Of a DNA stretch of 64,000 bases, positions 1 to 10,639 are shown one piece after another (position 1 is the first letter of the stretch; every line of letters begins with the position of its first letter). A program made the position numbers and the translations under genes. This DNA comes from Timema cristinae (lineage: Eukaryota > Arthropoda > Insecta > Phasmatodea > Timematidae), in assembly GCA_039000515.1 (NCBI GenBank), contig JBCFYV010002255.1:46070831-46134830 (forward strand). Direction: 5' to 3'. Below the pieces are notes generated by a model, which was not told the origin of the DNA, made no database searches, and saw nothing but the letters and a program-made list of their open reading frames with translations.

Positions 1-930
1 GAGGACTTATTCAATTTACGCGTATAGCGTATGGCCTTACGAACGCCCCAGCTAGTTTTCAAAGATGAATAGACCGAATCTTTGGACCGGAACTGGAACC
101 CCATGTGTTAATTTAATTGGACGACCTGATCATAGTAAACGTCAGACTTTATCAGCTTGCTTAAAGAAGCGATAAGACGCCTGAAAGAAGTGAATCTCAG
201 TATCGATACCGAGAAGTGTCAACTCTGTAAACAGCAGTTGAATTACTTGGGCTACTTGGTAGAACAGAAAGTGTTAGGGTCGATTCAGAGAAAGTCGCTG
301 CCATCGTGAACTTTTCCACTGAAAGAACGTCAAAGAGATAAGAAGCGTTTGAGTTTAGCCTCTTGGTACAGAAGATTTGTGAGGTAATTTTCCAGTAAAA
401 GTTCAATTCTGACCGAATTGACGAGAAAGAAATCCCAATGGAACTGGACACGAGTGTGTGAGGAAGCCTTTAACCAATTGAAGAAGACTTGGTTAATGCA
501 CCAGTTCTATCATGCCCGAATTTTTCCAGGGCGTTTACTCTACAGATAGATGCGTCTAATTGAGGTATAGGGGTAGTTCTAACACAAGAGTTGTATGATG
601 GAGATAATGTGATTGCCTATGCGTCGCGTTCGTTAATTAATGCTAAACGCAAGTATTCCACCACCGAGAAGGAGTGCCTCAGTGTTATTAGGGCTATGGA
701 AAAATTCCGTCCGTACTTATAAGGTTATCACTTCACCATTATCACTGACCACTATTCTTTTCTGTGGTTAACCCGTATGAAAGATCCTAAAGGAAGACTG
801 GCCAGATGAGCTGTAAGAAACCAGCGGTACGACTACAAGCTTGTTCATCGAAAAGGAGAACTATACGTTGTTACAGATGCCTTTTCGAGAGCTGTTGAGC
901 AGGAAGCCTTAGTAGCAGAACTTCAAGATA
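1..930 (+). pseudogene. Ty3/gypsy pol remnant: reverse transcriptase C-terminal part and RNase H
   Basis: Conceptual translation with several frame changes gives the end of a gypsy-type reverse transcriptase (a 'GLxxFxxxPFGLxNAP'-like block near 1-60, then a degraded thumb with 'LNYLGYLVEQ' near 240-270). The tethered RNase H follows: 'LQIDASN' near 542-562, 'VIAYASRSL' near 610-640, 'STTEKECLSVI' near 658-690 and 'ITDHYSFLWL' near 740-770. In-frame stops sit inside the RNase H (TGA right after DASN, TAA near 720) and the RT is frameshifted, so this is dead. The window edge cuts the 5' part, so gag, protease and most of the RT are not visible. The integrase follows directly, as in gypsy elements. 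Confidence 0.85.
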
Positions 931-999
931 TCCCCATGAAGGACAAATGGTACCTAAAAATTAAGAAGAAGTTAAAGGATCAGCCTGATAGCTACCCAT

Positions 1000-2080
1000 G
1001 CTGAAAAGAGACAGGGGTCTGCTGTATAAGAAACTAGATAACAGTATTTTGTCTACCGAGGATAATGGGTGGAGGCTAATTGTACCCAAGGAACATCGTG
1101 CATCATTGATGGGCTAGGGACATGACAGTACTACCTCAGGACACATGGGGATTTACAAGACATATCGTCGAATAGGAAAGGATTATCACTGGCCCAAAAT
1201 GCTTTCTGACGTGAATCGTTACATCAGGAATTGCAAGGTGTGCCACAAATATAACTCCGTACAACAGAGACCATCAGAGATGTTGACGAACCGGAGAGTA
1301 ACTCAACTGTGGGATATTTGGAATTTGGACCTTATGGCACCACTTCCGAGATCCTCTAAAAATAATAAATACTTGCTAGTGGTTGTGGACTTATTTTCTA
1401 AATGGGTATGCTTTTTTCTCTTAAGGGAAGCGAAGGGAGAGACTGTCACTAAATGCTTCGAGGAAAACTTGGTGATGGAATATGGGGTGCCACGGGCCGT
1501 GGTATTTGATAACGGGCCTCAGTTCATAAGTGACAAATTTAGGTCAAAGTTAGCAGAGTATGGCACAAATATTTGGTATTGTCCACCTTATCACCCACAA
1601 GCAAACCAGGTGGAGAGGGTGAATAGAGTCCTCAAAAACATGATGGCCTCTTATGTGAAGGGAAAACACACTACCTGGGACCAGCATTTACCCAATTTGT
1701 GTACGCCATCAGAACCGAAGTTCATGAGAGCACCGGATATGCTCCCGCAGATTTGTTCCTGAGTTATGAGATGAGACTGGAGCACCTACCCAACGCTGAT
1801 GATGACGACTGTGCAGCCTTAGTAGATTTTTGAGATCGTTCTACTTTCATCCAGAGAAAAAAGGAACGGACTCGAGCCTTTTGCGAACAAGCTAGTACAA
1901 ACTTGGATTAGACATATCAGAAGAATAAGCATTAATATGACCTTCACCATAAATACGTTGAATTTGAGGTAGGCAATCTAGTGAAGAGGAGAAACCTTTT
2001 TCTTTTGGACGTGGCAAGGAAATGTACAGCTAAGCTAGCAGCTAAACTAGAGGAGTTTGAGGAGGTATGATGAAATTTAT
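1000..2080 (+). pseudogene. Ty3/gypsy integrase and pol C-terminal tail
   Basis: An HHCC zinc-binding region (H near 1120 and 1142, then 'CKVCHKY' near 1234-1254) precedes the longest open stretch, 1145-1762. This holds the DDE catalytic core: first Asp in 'WNLDLMAPLP', second Asp in 'VFDNGPQFIS', and Glu in 'QVERVNRVLK' after 'YHPQAN'. This spacing is typical of gypsy integrases. A frameshift near 1690 moves the continuing homology ('HESTGYAPADLFLSYEMRLEHL') into another frame, and stops accumulate to about 2080. The core residues survive but the C-terminal domain is broken. No LTR could be delimited downstream. Confidence 0.85.
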
Positions 2081-3047
2081 TTCGTCAGCTTTCAGCTTGG
2101 CTAGTGGATAAACCATCGAATAATTGTAGATGGCCATCACGATTATTAAATCTATCTATGGGGTAATAATTGCTTGGAAACCGCTAGAGATGACAACTAG
2201 CACCACCCACCTGGATTTCTGAACTAGATAGCTGAGAGTAAAAGTTGGCAACAAGTTAAAGGGAGGAGCAAGATGGCAGAGGTTGAGTCGAGAATCGAGA
2301 AAAATAAAATGCTGATAGCATTCGAACGCCAATTAATACGAGGCGAAGGCAGGAATTTTCTTTTTCTGTTCACCGTGGATGTGCGAAGGAGAATTGAGAC
2401 TACCATCAAGATATGATTCCGACGTGTAAAAGTTATTTTCCAAGTGCAGTTTTGTAGCTTGGAATGTATTTTCTTGTTTTATTTTAAAAAATGTTTATAT
2501 TTCTTATTTGTGAGTTATTGAGTCTGGAAGAAACCCCTTTCACGGGTAAGTGTATTTTTTCTATTCGGGCATCTTATTAATAGAAGATTATCTTATTTAC
2601 TGAAATTATCAGACATGTGGGTCAAAAATATGTTTTGTAGTAATGGGTGCACGTCTACTTGGAGCAGGAATAATGGCGTTAGTGTTTAATTCTTAGCTGG
2701 TTTGCAAACATCTCGTCCTGAAGGATATGTAGGAGTTTGGTGGCTAACATGATCCTGTGGGAGGAGATTCTAGACCCTCACACAGTCCTACGAACGGCTA
2801 AACCGTGTCAAGCCACGCAAGTTACACGGGCAGTTTCAATATAGACCTGTCCTTTATTTATGTGAATAAATATATAAAGATATATTTCACCCCATTTTGG
2901 AATCTTAAGTTTCATGTTAGGCCATGACTGGTTTAACTAATGACTAGTTTGGACCCTCAGCGAGTAGTGCGGTAGGAATGGAACCCTGGGTTCGTACCCA
3001 AACCTGTGCTATTTATAGAATTTTTGTGTTCAAGAAGTTTACTTGAG

Positions 3048-3049
<2 letters not shown>
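2081..3049. other. No gene seen; probable decayed 3' flank of the gypsy element
   Basis: No supported coding region. A tRNA-like B-box ('GGTTCGTACCC', near 2989-2999) and an AATAAA near 2864 occur, which might be SINE or LTR debris, but no boundary or duplicate could be fixed. Confidence 0.3.

Positions 3050-3116
<67 letters not shown>
3050..3116. repeat. (TA)n microsatellite
   Basis: About 33 uninterrupted AT dinucleotides. It is followed by two short TA runs separated by 'gcttgggt' and 'gattgggt'. Confidence 0.95.
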
Positions 3117-3118
<2 letters not shown>

Positions 3119-3139
3119 TTGGGTATATATATATATGAT

Positions 3140-3360
3140 TGGGTATATATATACTTATGATGTTGCTTAAGCTTATTCTGGAATTAGAAAGTTTAGTTAA
3201 TACTTTTATGTTGCTTAGGCCTATTCTGGAATTAGAAAGATTATTTATACTTGTGATGTTGCTTAAGCCTATTCGAAATTAGGAGGTTTAGTTGATACTT
3301 TTTCTGTTGCTTAGCTTATTCAGGAGTTCGAAAATTTAGTTGATGCTTTTGATTTACAAA
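3140..3360. repeat. Short tandem array, ~60-bp unit, about 3.5 copies
   Basis: The motif 'gttgcttaagcctattctgg' followed by 'aattagaaagtttagttgat' recurs four times with point differences and small deletions. The array directly follows the (TA)n run. No coding potential. Confidence 0.75.
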
Positions 3361-3689
3361 GTGCAACTAATTTGGTTTAGGGGGTTCCCTGAAATTATAT
3401 TTACACTTAATAATAATAATTTTTTGTCAAACAAATCTTTCCCACCCTGTTGTCGATCAATCTTATGTACCTGCAAAATTTACCTTATGTAAACCATCTT
3501 GTGAAACTTTCTAACCAAGGTCATATTTATATTAAAATTTTAAAGTAAATCTGTGTATTAGACATTTCATTTTCTGGATGACTAACGAGTTGTAGGGAGT
3601 TAAACTGGATTTTTCTTGCGGTCACCGTAACTGGCAGCCGACTTTAAATTTAACTGTAGTTTAGGTTTAATGGGTCTTGGTTCCCAAAT

Positions 3690-4590
3690 TAAATAAAATC
3701 AAGTCACTACACCTCGTTAGCTATCGCAAACTCCAACCCACACCCAACTCATCTTGTAGCCAGCCGCGCATCTGTACCAATATTTCAAGAGAAATATCAT
3801 TACAAATTTACCCTCCTATTAGGGGTAACATCCAGAAATTTCCTAATGAGATTATCCACAGCCTGCTCAATATCAATGACAGGACATGACACACTTTTTG
3901 ACCCATTACAGAACCTCACTAACACTTTAGGGCAAAAATTAAAACGAACACATCTCGAAGCCAAATCAATAGACGCTCTAGTTTTCCACAAAAAATTCCA
4001 TTCCCAAAATAACTTCAAAGGAAAGGTGTGGAACAAATAATTTTATGTTTCCAAGAAAAACTGTCTATCTTCACAAATAGACATTCTAGCTCACTTACAT
4101 CACCCAACCATCGCCAATCACAAACTTCCTATGGTCTACGCGACACGCTACCACCTTAACCTTAGATCCATACAGTTTAGTTAAGAAATCCAAATAATAA
4201 ATGAACCACACGATCCAGTATCCAGTAGTGAGCACCCTGTGCACGTAACTATTAACAGAACCACTACAGGAGTAAGGGGAAGTGACTTGCTGATACTACC
4301 TGTGGCAGAAACATTACAATGCTTACAAGCTACCCGTTTCCTGAATGACAATAATACTATGAAAATTCCCCATTTAATGTCACTTAAATATCAAATAGCG
4401 GATAACTTTATTTTAGGGGCGGGTTCATCGACAGGACTATTGAATCTAATGGAATCTGGGGTCCCAGAACTTTTAGGCAAGCTAAATCTGAAAGTTACAA
4501 AGCTAGATCCACGACCCACCTTGCTAACTGGGAAAGTCTCCAGGATTTCTCAATCCGCTAAGAGAGAACCATCAATTTGAGCAGATATAC
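3690..4590 (-). pseudogene. Second gypsy remnant: gag C-terminus and aspartic protease, opposite strand
   Basis: On the minus strand a broken reading frame runs from about 4580. It contains a zinc-knuckle-like 'CKHCN' near 4330 and then 'LLDTGSCGSF' near 4220-4235, a retropepsin active-site motif. Downstream 'VILGMEF' and 'ASIDLASRCVRFNF' (about 3940-4010) resemble the C-terminal half of gypsy proteases. Stops and frameshifts are frequent. The opposite orientation to the pol remnant at 1-2080 shows a separate insertion. The DTGS motif is clear; assignment beyond retroviral-type protease is inferred. Confidence 0.6.
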
Positions 4591-4599
4591 AATACAACT

Positions 4600-5362
4600 C
4601 AGATAAAGATCAGGGTTGAGTAGAAATAACAAAGTGTCTAGGGGTTAACGGGGACGCGTTCTCAAGAATGATTTCCACTACTTTTTGCTCTGTAAAATGG
4701 AGGCAAGGTATTTCGGCCACTTCTGATACTAAAAATCGTATTTTTCAAGTGAATATCCATCACTCCATCTATATATCTATCTGTAAGATGTTACTATATT
4801 TCTAGCTTTACTAAATCTGTCTTTCACATAACTATTTAGAAGACTATAGAAATATCATAGAGAAGATTATATGCGTATTTCTACAACTTACATTTTTCTG
4901 TTAGAAATATAACTAAATTTATAATTGTCTATACATATTATTTAGATTTCTAAGACGTATGGGTAAATCACACAAGTAGCACTAATTGCTACTAGTAGAT
5001 ATTACTGTAGGACTCATAATCTCTAACTCACAGGGGGACATACATAGAATACCAGTTCTAGAAATTAAATGTGGCTCTGGATGGACTTGAGTTTTTAAGC
5101 TCAGCCAACTCTTTAATACAATTTAACAATCAAAATACATATATAACTGGTACTAATAACTTACTGTTGCTCTGTCTAAGTTTAACTTCTTATATTCGAC
5201 CAGTTGATTAATCCACTTCCTACGGTGCACGCTATTTTGGGAAGAAGGGAAGCGAATACTTCTCGAAACACAATCACTTGTAGGGTCATCACCTGAAAAC
5301 ACCACCAGAGTAAGAGATGACTATTACTATTAGGTGTTATGTTTTAACACAGGTCCATTTCT
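4600..5362. other. No gene seen
   Basis: AT-rich anonymous sequence. No repeat structure or coding region could be supported. Confidence 0.5.
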
Positions 5363-5979
5363 TTGTCAGTGGACATAGACCACCAATACGCCCTACCCTC
5401 TGCCCATTCATTTTCAGCCATCGTCAGTGGTCCGTCCGGCGGTGTTAAGTCACATATTGTCAACAAATTTATCCGTAAATTGGACAGAATATGCGACGTT
5501 AAATTTGAAAAAAAAAAAAAAAATCACCTGGCCTTATGGCATCCAGGATTTTAACAGATCTTGTCATATACTGTAAGGGTTTGCCAGAAATAGATGGCAA
5601 CTGTAATAAATCTCCATAGCTTATTATCCTTGACGACCTGGTGAATGAAGCCAATGAAGTGGTCGTAGATCTTTTCACCAAAGGATGCCACCACAAAATA
5701 TAAGCGTCATTTGCTTTATATTAATATATTACAGCTGGGTAAGATCATAAGAGGCATTTCCTTAAACTCACACTATATTGTGTTATTTAAAAATCCCAGG
5801 GATAAAGCTCAGATACAACACTTTGCACAACAGGTTTGCCCTGTAAAAACATGTACTTTAACAGGACGCCTACACAGATGTCACAAGTACTTTATATGGG
5901 TATATATTGCTAGATTTCAAGCAAGGTACACCCAAATAGTTCTGATATAAAAACCACACAAATATTGGGTGCTGCTTTT
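5363..5979 (+). pseudogene. Polinton A packaging ATPase, 5' part (split by the 17.8-kb insertion)
   Basis: Matches the ATPase genes of the two other Polintons in this window (49025-49664 and 56865-56217). The phosphate-binding loop is degraded to 'SGPSGGVKSH' near 5420-5450. After a run of about 15 A at 5508-5522 the frame is lost. The Walker B equivalent ('IILDDLVNEANEVV') lies near 5626-5665, and the C-terminal part ('LFKNPRDKAQIQHFAQQVCP') near 5783-5843. The gene is interrupted at 5979 by a mobile element and resumes at 23774. The family is the FtsK/HerA-like (A32-type) DNA-packaging ATPase that loads genomes into capsids. Non-functional: altered P-loop, frameshifts and split. Confidence 0.85.
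5974..5979. repeat. 6-bp target-site duplication GCTTTT (left copy)
   Basis: GCTTTT immediately precedes the left terminal inverted repeat and recurs at 23768-23773 immediately after the right one. Deleting one copy plus the insert restores colinearity with the ATPase gene of Polinton B near 49580-49600. Confidence 0.85.
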
Positions 5980-6456
5980 AGTAAGGGAGAAAGCGGTATT
6001 CTGTGACTCATTTGCATAATTGGATGGTGGGAGGGGGGATGGGGAGGAGATGTGAAGGGTTGGAGCACTCGATGGTGGCAGAGAGATGTGAGGTAGGGGG
6101 GTGAGGGGGTGTGGAGCACCTGGTATTTTCTTATACCTTAACATGGTGCGGTTTTCTGTGACTCATTTACATAATGGGTGGAGGGGTGGGTAGGTAGGGT
6201 GTGTGGGGGGTTGTGTCTCCTGGGATGCGGGGGGGATGTGAGGTGGGGTGGTGGGGGGATGACTGAGAGATGTGATGTGTGGTTGAAGCGCCTGGCTGAC
6301 TGAGAGGGGAGACTTATACGGGGACAGGGATGAGAAGGTTTGTCTCTCGCACGGTCTAGCGGTTTTTTCTCCCTCTCTCTTTCATCATCATGACGTAGCG
6401 TATAGAACCTATGGGTAGGGCTGTAAGGTGCTCACACGGTAAAGTGTGTCAGGGTA
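5980..6456 (+). repeat. Left terminal inverted repeat of the 17.8-kb element
   Basis: Pairs with 23379-23767 (minus). It is G-rich on this strand and includes an internal direct duplication: 'TCTGTGACTCATTT' occurs near 6001 and again near 6154. The left copy is about 90 bp longer than the right. The inner end is the shared 'GCTCACACGGTAAAGTGTGT' block at 6431-6450. Confidence 0.85.
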
Positions 6457-6477
6457 GGCTTGACGTAGTGACTGGGG

Positions 6478-6672
6478 TGCACAGGTGTGGCAGCTGCACT
6501 TGAAAGAGCCGTATATTCTCATAACAGTCAAGGTATACGAGTAATATATTATCTGATTCACGGACTTTAGAACATAAATTTCTTTCTATGTGACATGCTT
6601 AGAATCATGATACTTTGTGTTGAGTAGTTTTCACATTGAGGGTCTAGATCCGTGTACTTTGTGGGAGGGGGA
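6478..6672 (+). repeat. Subterminal inverted repeat, left partner of 14787-14975
   Basis: Contains 'GGCAGCTGCACTTGAAAGAG' and 'GAATCATGATACTTTGTGTT'. Both recur in reverse complement within 14787-14975. The partner is not at the outer TIR but about 8 kb inward from the right end, so the fold-back is nested or partly rearranged. Confidence 0.8.
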
Positions 6673-6702
6673 TTATACATATCATAGACAATCCCCTTAG
6701 CA

Positions 6703-6722
6703 TGTGTGTGTGTGTGTGTGTG
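6703..6722. repeat. (GT)n microsatellite
   Basis: About ten GT dinucleotides. Confidence 0.85.
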
Positions 6723-6890
6723 CTAGGATAACCGTACTCAATCTAAGTCAATAAACATTGAATTGTTTTCAGGTTAAATGTGAATAGTTTTTTTGAAATG
6801 AGTTTAAAAAGGAATTGTTTACATCATTAACTAACAATACGAGGTTCGAACCTTGCTTCCCAGGATAATTGTACTCGAATATGTATAAAG
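6718..6890 (+). repeat. Subterminal inverted repeat, left partner of 13900-14330
   Basis: Includes 'AACATTGAATTGTTTTCAGG', 'CATCATTAACTAACAATACG' and 'CCCAGGATAATTGTACTCG'. All reappear reverse-complemented in 13900-14330, where part of the block is itself duplicated in tandem. Confidence 0.75.
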
Positions 6891-7175
6891 CGTGAGTGGA
6901 AAACTATTTTGGGAAATTAAGTATGGACGAAAGTAGAGAACTAACCAGCACCGACGTCGAATAGACGTATGGCGTTTCCAAACACTGGGTGACTTCTAAT
7001 TCTTAGACCTTTATACGTAAATCTTGATAAACACACGTTAAGACGACGTCTAAAGCGTCTGATTGCAACACCGTGCGGCTATATTTCTTCTAAATGCTAC
7101 CGTTCTAATTTATATAATTAATGTGGATATCCCGTATGAAAAGGAAGACAAGGTGCAAAAAAATTCAACAAATGT

Positions 7176-8860
7176 AAGGTTAAATATCTTCTGTATGTTT
7201 TCAATCCTTAGCCCTGACAAGTATTATTCTCTCTCTCAAGATGAATGCCAAAACACACTGATGGTCTGACTTCAATCCTCAGTCCTGACCAAAGATTACG
7301 AATTAAGGTTAAATATCTTCTGTATGTTTTCAATCCTTAGTCCTGACAAGTATTATTCTCTCTCTCTCAAGATGATTGCCAAAACACCCTGATGGTCTGA
7401 CTTCAATCCTCAATCCTGACCAAAGATTACAAATTAAGGTTAAATATCTTCTGTATGTTTTCAATCCTAAGTCCTGACTAGTATTATTCTCTCTCTCTCA
7501 AGATGATTGCCAAAACACCCTGATGGTCTGACTTCAATCCTCAGTCCTGACCAAAGATTACGAATTAAGGTTAAATATCTTCTGTATGTTTTTCAATCCT
7601 TAGTCCTGACAAGTATTATTCTCTCTCTCTCAAGATGATTGCCAAAACACCCTGATGGTCTGACTTCAATCCTAGGTCCTGACCAAAGATTACGAATTAA
7701 GGTTAAATATCTTCTGTATGTTTTCAATCCTTAGTCCTGACAAGTATTATTCTCTCTCTCTCAAGATGATTGCCAAAACACCCTGATGGTCTGACTTCAA
7801 TTCTCAGTCCTGACCAAAGATTACGAATTAAGGTTAAATATCTTTTGTATGTTTTCAATCCTTAGTCCTGACAAGTATTATTCTCTCTCTCTCAAGATGA
7901 TTGCCAAAACACCCTGATGGTCTGACTTCAATCCTCAGTCCTGACCAAAGATTACGAATTAAGGTTGAATATCTTCTGTATGTTTTTCAATCCTTAGTCC
8001 TGACAAGTATTATTCTCTCTCTCTCAAGATGATTGCCAAAACACCCTGATGGTCTGACTTCAATCCTCAATCCTGACCAAAGATTACGAATTAAGGTTAA
8101 ATATCTTCTGTATGTTTTCAATCCTTAGTCCTGACAAGTATTATTCTCTCTCTCTCAAGATGATTGCCAAAACACCCTGATGGTCTGACTTCAATCCTCA
8201 ATCCTGACCAAAGATTACGAATTAAGGTTAAATATCTTCTGTATGTTTTCAATCCTAAGTCCTGACTAGTATTATTCTCTCTCTCTCAAGATGATTGCCA
8301 AAACACCCTGATGGTCTGACTTCAATCCTAGGTCCTGACCAAAGATTACGAATTAAGGTTAAATATCTTCTGTATGTTTTCAATCCTTAGTCCTGACAAG
8401 TATTATTCTCTCTCTCTCAAGATGATTGCAAAAACACCCTGATGGTCTGACTTCAATCCTCAGTCCTGACCAAAGATTACGAATTGAGGTTAAATATCTT
8501 CTGTATGTTTTTCAATCCTTAGTCCTGACAAGTATTATTCCCTCTCTCTCAAGATGATTGCCAAAACATCCTGATGGTCTGACTTCAATCCTCAGTCCTG
8601 ACCAAAGATTACGAATTAAGGTTAAATATCTTCTGTATGTTTTCAAACCTTAGTCCTGACAAGTATTATTCTCTCTCTCTCAAGATGATTGCCAAAACAC
8701 CCTGATGGTCTGACTTCAATCCTCAGTCCTGACCAAAGATTACGAATTAAGGTTAAATATCTTCTGTATGTTTTCAAACCTTAGTCCTGACAAGTATTAT
8801 TCTCTCTTTCTCAAGATGATTGCCAAAACACCCTGATGGTCTGACTTCAATCCTAGTAAA
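7176..8860 (+). repeat. Satellite array 1, ~131-bp unit, about 13 copies
   Basis: Unit begins 'TTAAATATCTTCTGTATG' and includes 'TATTATTCTCTCTCTCTC', 'TGATGGTCTGACTTCAATCC' and 'CCAAAGATTACGAATTAAGG'. Copies differ by a few percent. Short ORFs inside it, such as 7063-7269, are by-products of the array. Confidence 0.95.
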
Positions 8861-10625
8861 AAGGTTAAATATCTTCTGTATGTTTTCAATCCTTAGTCCT
8901 GCTCAAGATGATTGTCAAACATCCTGATGGTCTGACTTCAATCCTCACTACTGGTAAAAAGGTTAAATATCTTCTGTATGTTTTCAAACCTTAGTCCTGC
9001 TCAAGATGATTGCCAAACATCCTGATGGTCTAACTTCAATCCTCACTTATGGTAAAAAGGTTAAATATCTTCTGTATGTTTTTAATCCTTAGTCCTGCTC
9101 AAGATGATTACCATACATCCCTGATGGTCTGACTTCAATTCTCACTCCTGGTAAAAAGGTTAAATATCTTCTGTATGTTTTCAATCCTTAGTCCTGCTCA
9201 AGATGATTGCCAAACATCCCTGTTGGTCTGACTTCAATCCTCACTCCTGGTAAAAAGGTTAAATATCTTCTGTATGTTTTCAATCCTTTATCCTGCTCAA
9301 GACGATTCCCCAACATCCCTGATGGTCTGACTTCAATCCTCACTCCTGGTAAAAAGGTTAAATATCTTCTGTATGTTTTCAATCCTTAGTCCTGCTCAAG
9401 ATGATTGCCAAACATCCTGATGGTCTGACTTCAATCCTCACTACTGGTAAAAAGGTTAAATATCTTCTGTATGTTTTCAATCCTTAGTCCTGCTCAAGAT
9501 GATTACCAAACATCCTGATTGTCTGACTTCAATCCTCACTCCTGGTAAAAAGGTTAAATATCTTCTGTTTGTTTTCAATCCTTAGTCCTGCTCAAGATGA
9601 TTACCAAACATCCCTAATGGTCTGTCCTCAATCCTCACTTATGGTAAAAAGGTTAAATATCTTCTGTATGTTTTCAATACTTAGTCCTGCTCAAGACGAT
9701 TACCCAACATCCCTGATGGTCTGACTTCAATCCTCACTATTGGTAAAAAGGTTAAATATCTTCTGTATGTTTTCAATCCTTAGTCCTGCTCAAGATGATT
9801 GCCAAACATCCCTGTGGGTCTGACTTCAATCCTCACTCCTGGTAAAAAGGTTAAATATCTTCTGTATGTTTTCAATCCTTAGTCCTGCTCAAGATGATTA
9901 CCAAACATCCTGATGGTCTGACCTCAATCCTCACTCATGGTAAAAAGGTTAAATATCTTCTGTATGTTTTCAATCCTTAGTCCTGCTCAAAATGATTACC
10001 AAACATCCCTGTTGGTCTGACTTCAATCCTCACTCCTGGTAAAAAGGTTAAATATCTTCTGTATGTTTTCAATCCTTAGTCCTGCTCAAGATGATTACCA
10101 AACATCCCTGATGGTCTGACTTCAATCCTCACTCATGGTAAAAAGGTTAAATATCTTCTGTATGTTTTCAATCCTTTATCCTGCTCAAGATGATTGCCAA
10201 ACATCCTTGTTGGTCTGACTTCAATCCTCACTCCTGGTAAAAAGGTTAAATATCTTCTGTATGTTTTCAATCCTTAGTCCTGCTCATGATGATTGCCAAA
10301 CATCCCTGTCGGTCTGACTTCAATCCTCACTCCTGGTAAAAGGGTTAAATATCTTCTGTATGTTTTCAAACCTTAGTCCTGCTCAAGATGATTGTCAAAC
10401 ATCCCTGTTGGTCTGACTTCAATCCTCACTCCTGGTAAAAAGGTTAAATATCTTCTGTATGTTTTCAATCCTTAGTCCTGCTCAAGATGATTACCAAACA
10501 TCCTGATGGTCTGACCTCAATCCTCACTCCTGGTAAAAAGGTTAAATATCTTTTGTATGTTTTCAATCCTTAGTCCTGCTCAAGATGATTACCAAACATC
10601 CTGATGATCTGACCTCAATCCTCTG
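8861..10625 (+). repeat. Satellite array 2, ~98-bp derivative of array 1, about 18 copies
   Basis: Same backbone as array 1, but the CT-rich block is deleted ('AGTCCTGCTCAAGATGATT') and the 'CCAAAGATTACGAATTA' segment is replaced by 'CTGGTAAAAAGG'. The two arrays are contiguous and in the same orientation, so the short form amplified from a deleted long unit. Inverted units lie at 12930-13470. Confidence 0.95.
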
Positions 10626-10639
10626 TGCTGACGAGCCTC

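Noticed and set aside
3050..3116. Possible telomeric or LINE tail repeat
   Set aside because: Plain (TA)n microsatellite without an adjoining element end.
9188..9389. Two overlapping ORFs on opposite strands with repeated peptide blocks
   Set aside because: By-products of the ~98-bp satellite.
7176..10625. Regular repeats that could look like a CRISPR array
   Set aside because: Contiguous tandem units without unique spacers, no cas genes, eukaryotic context.
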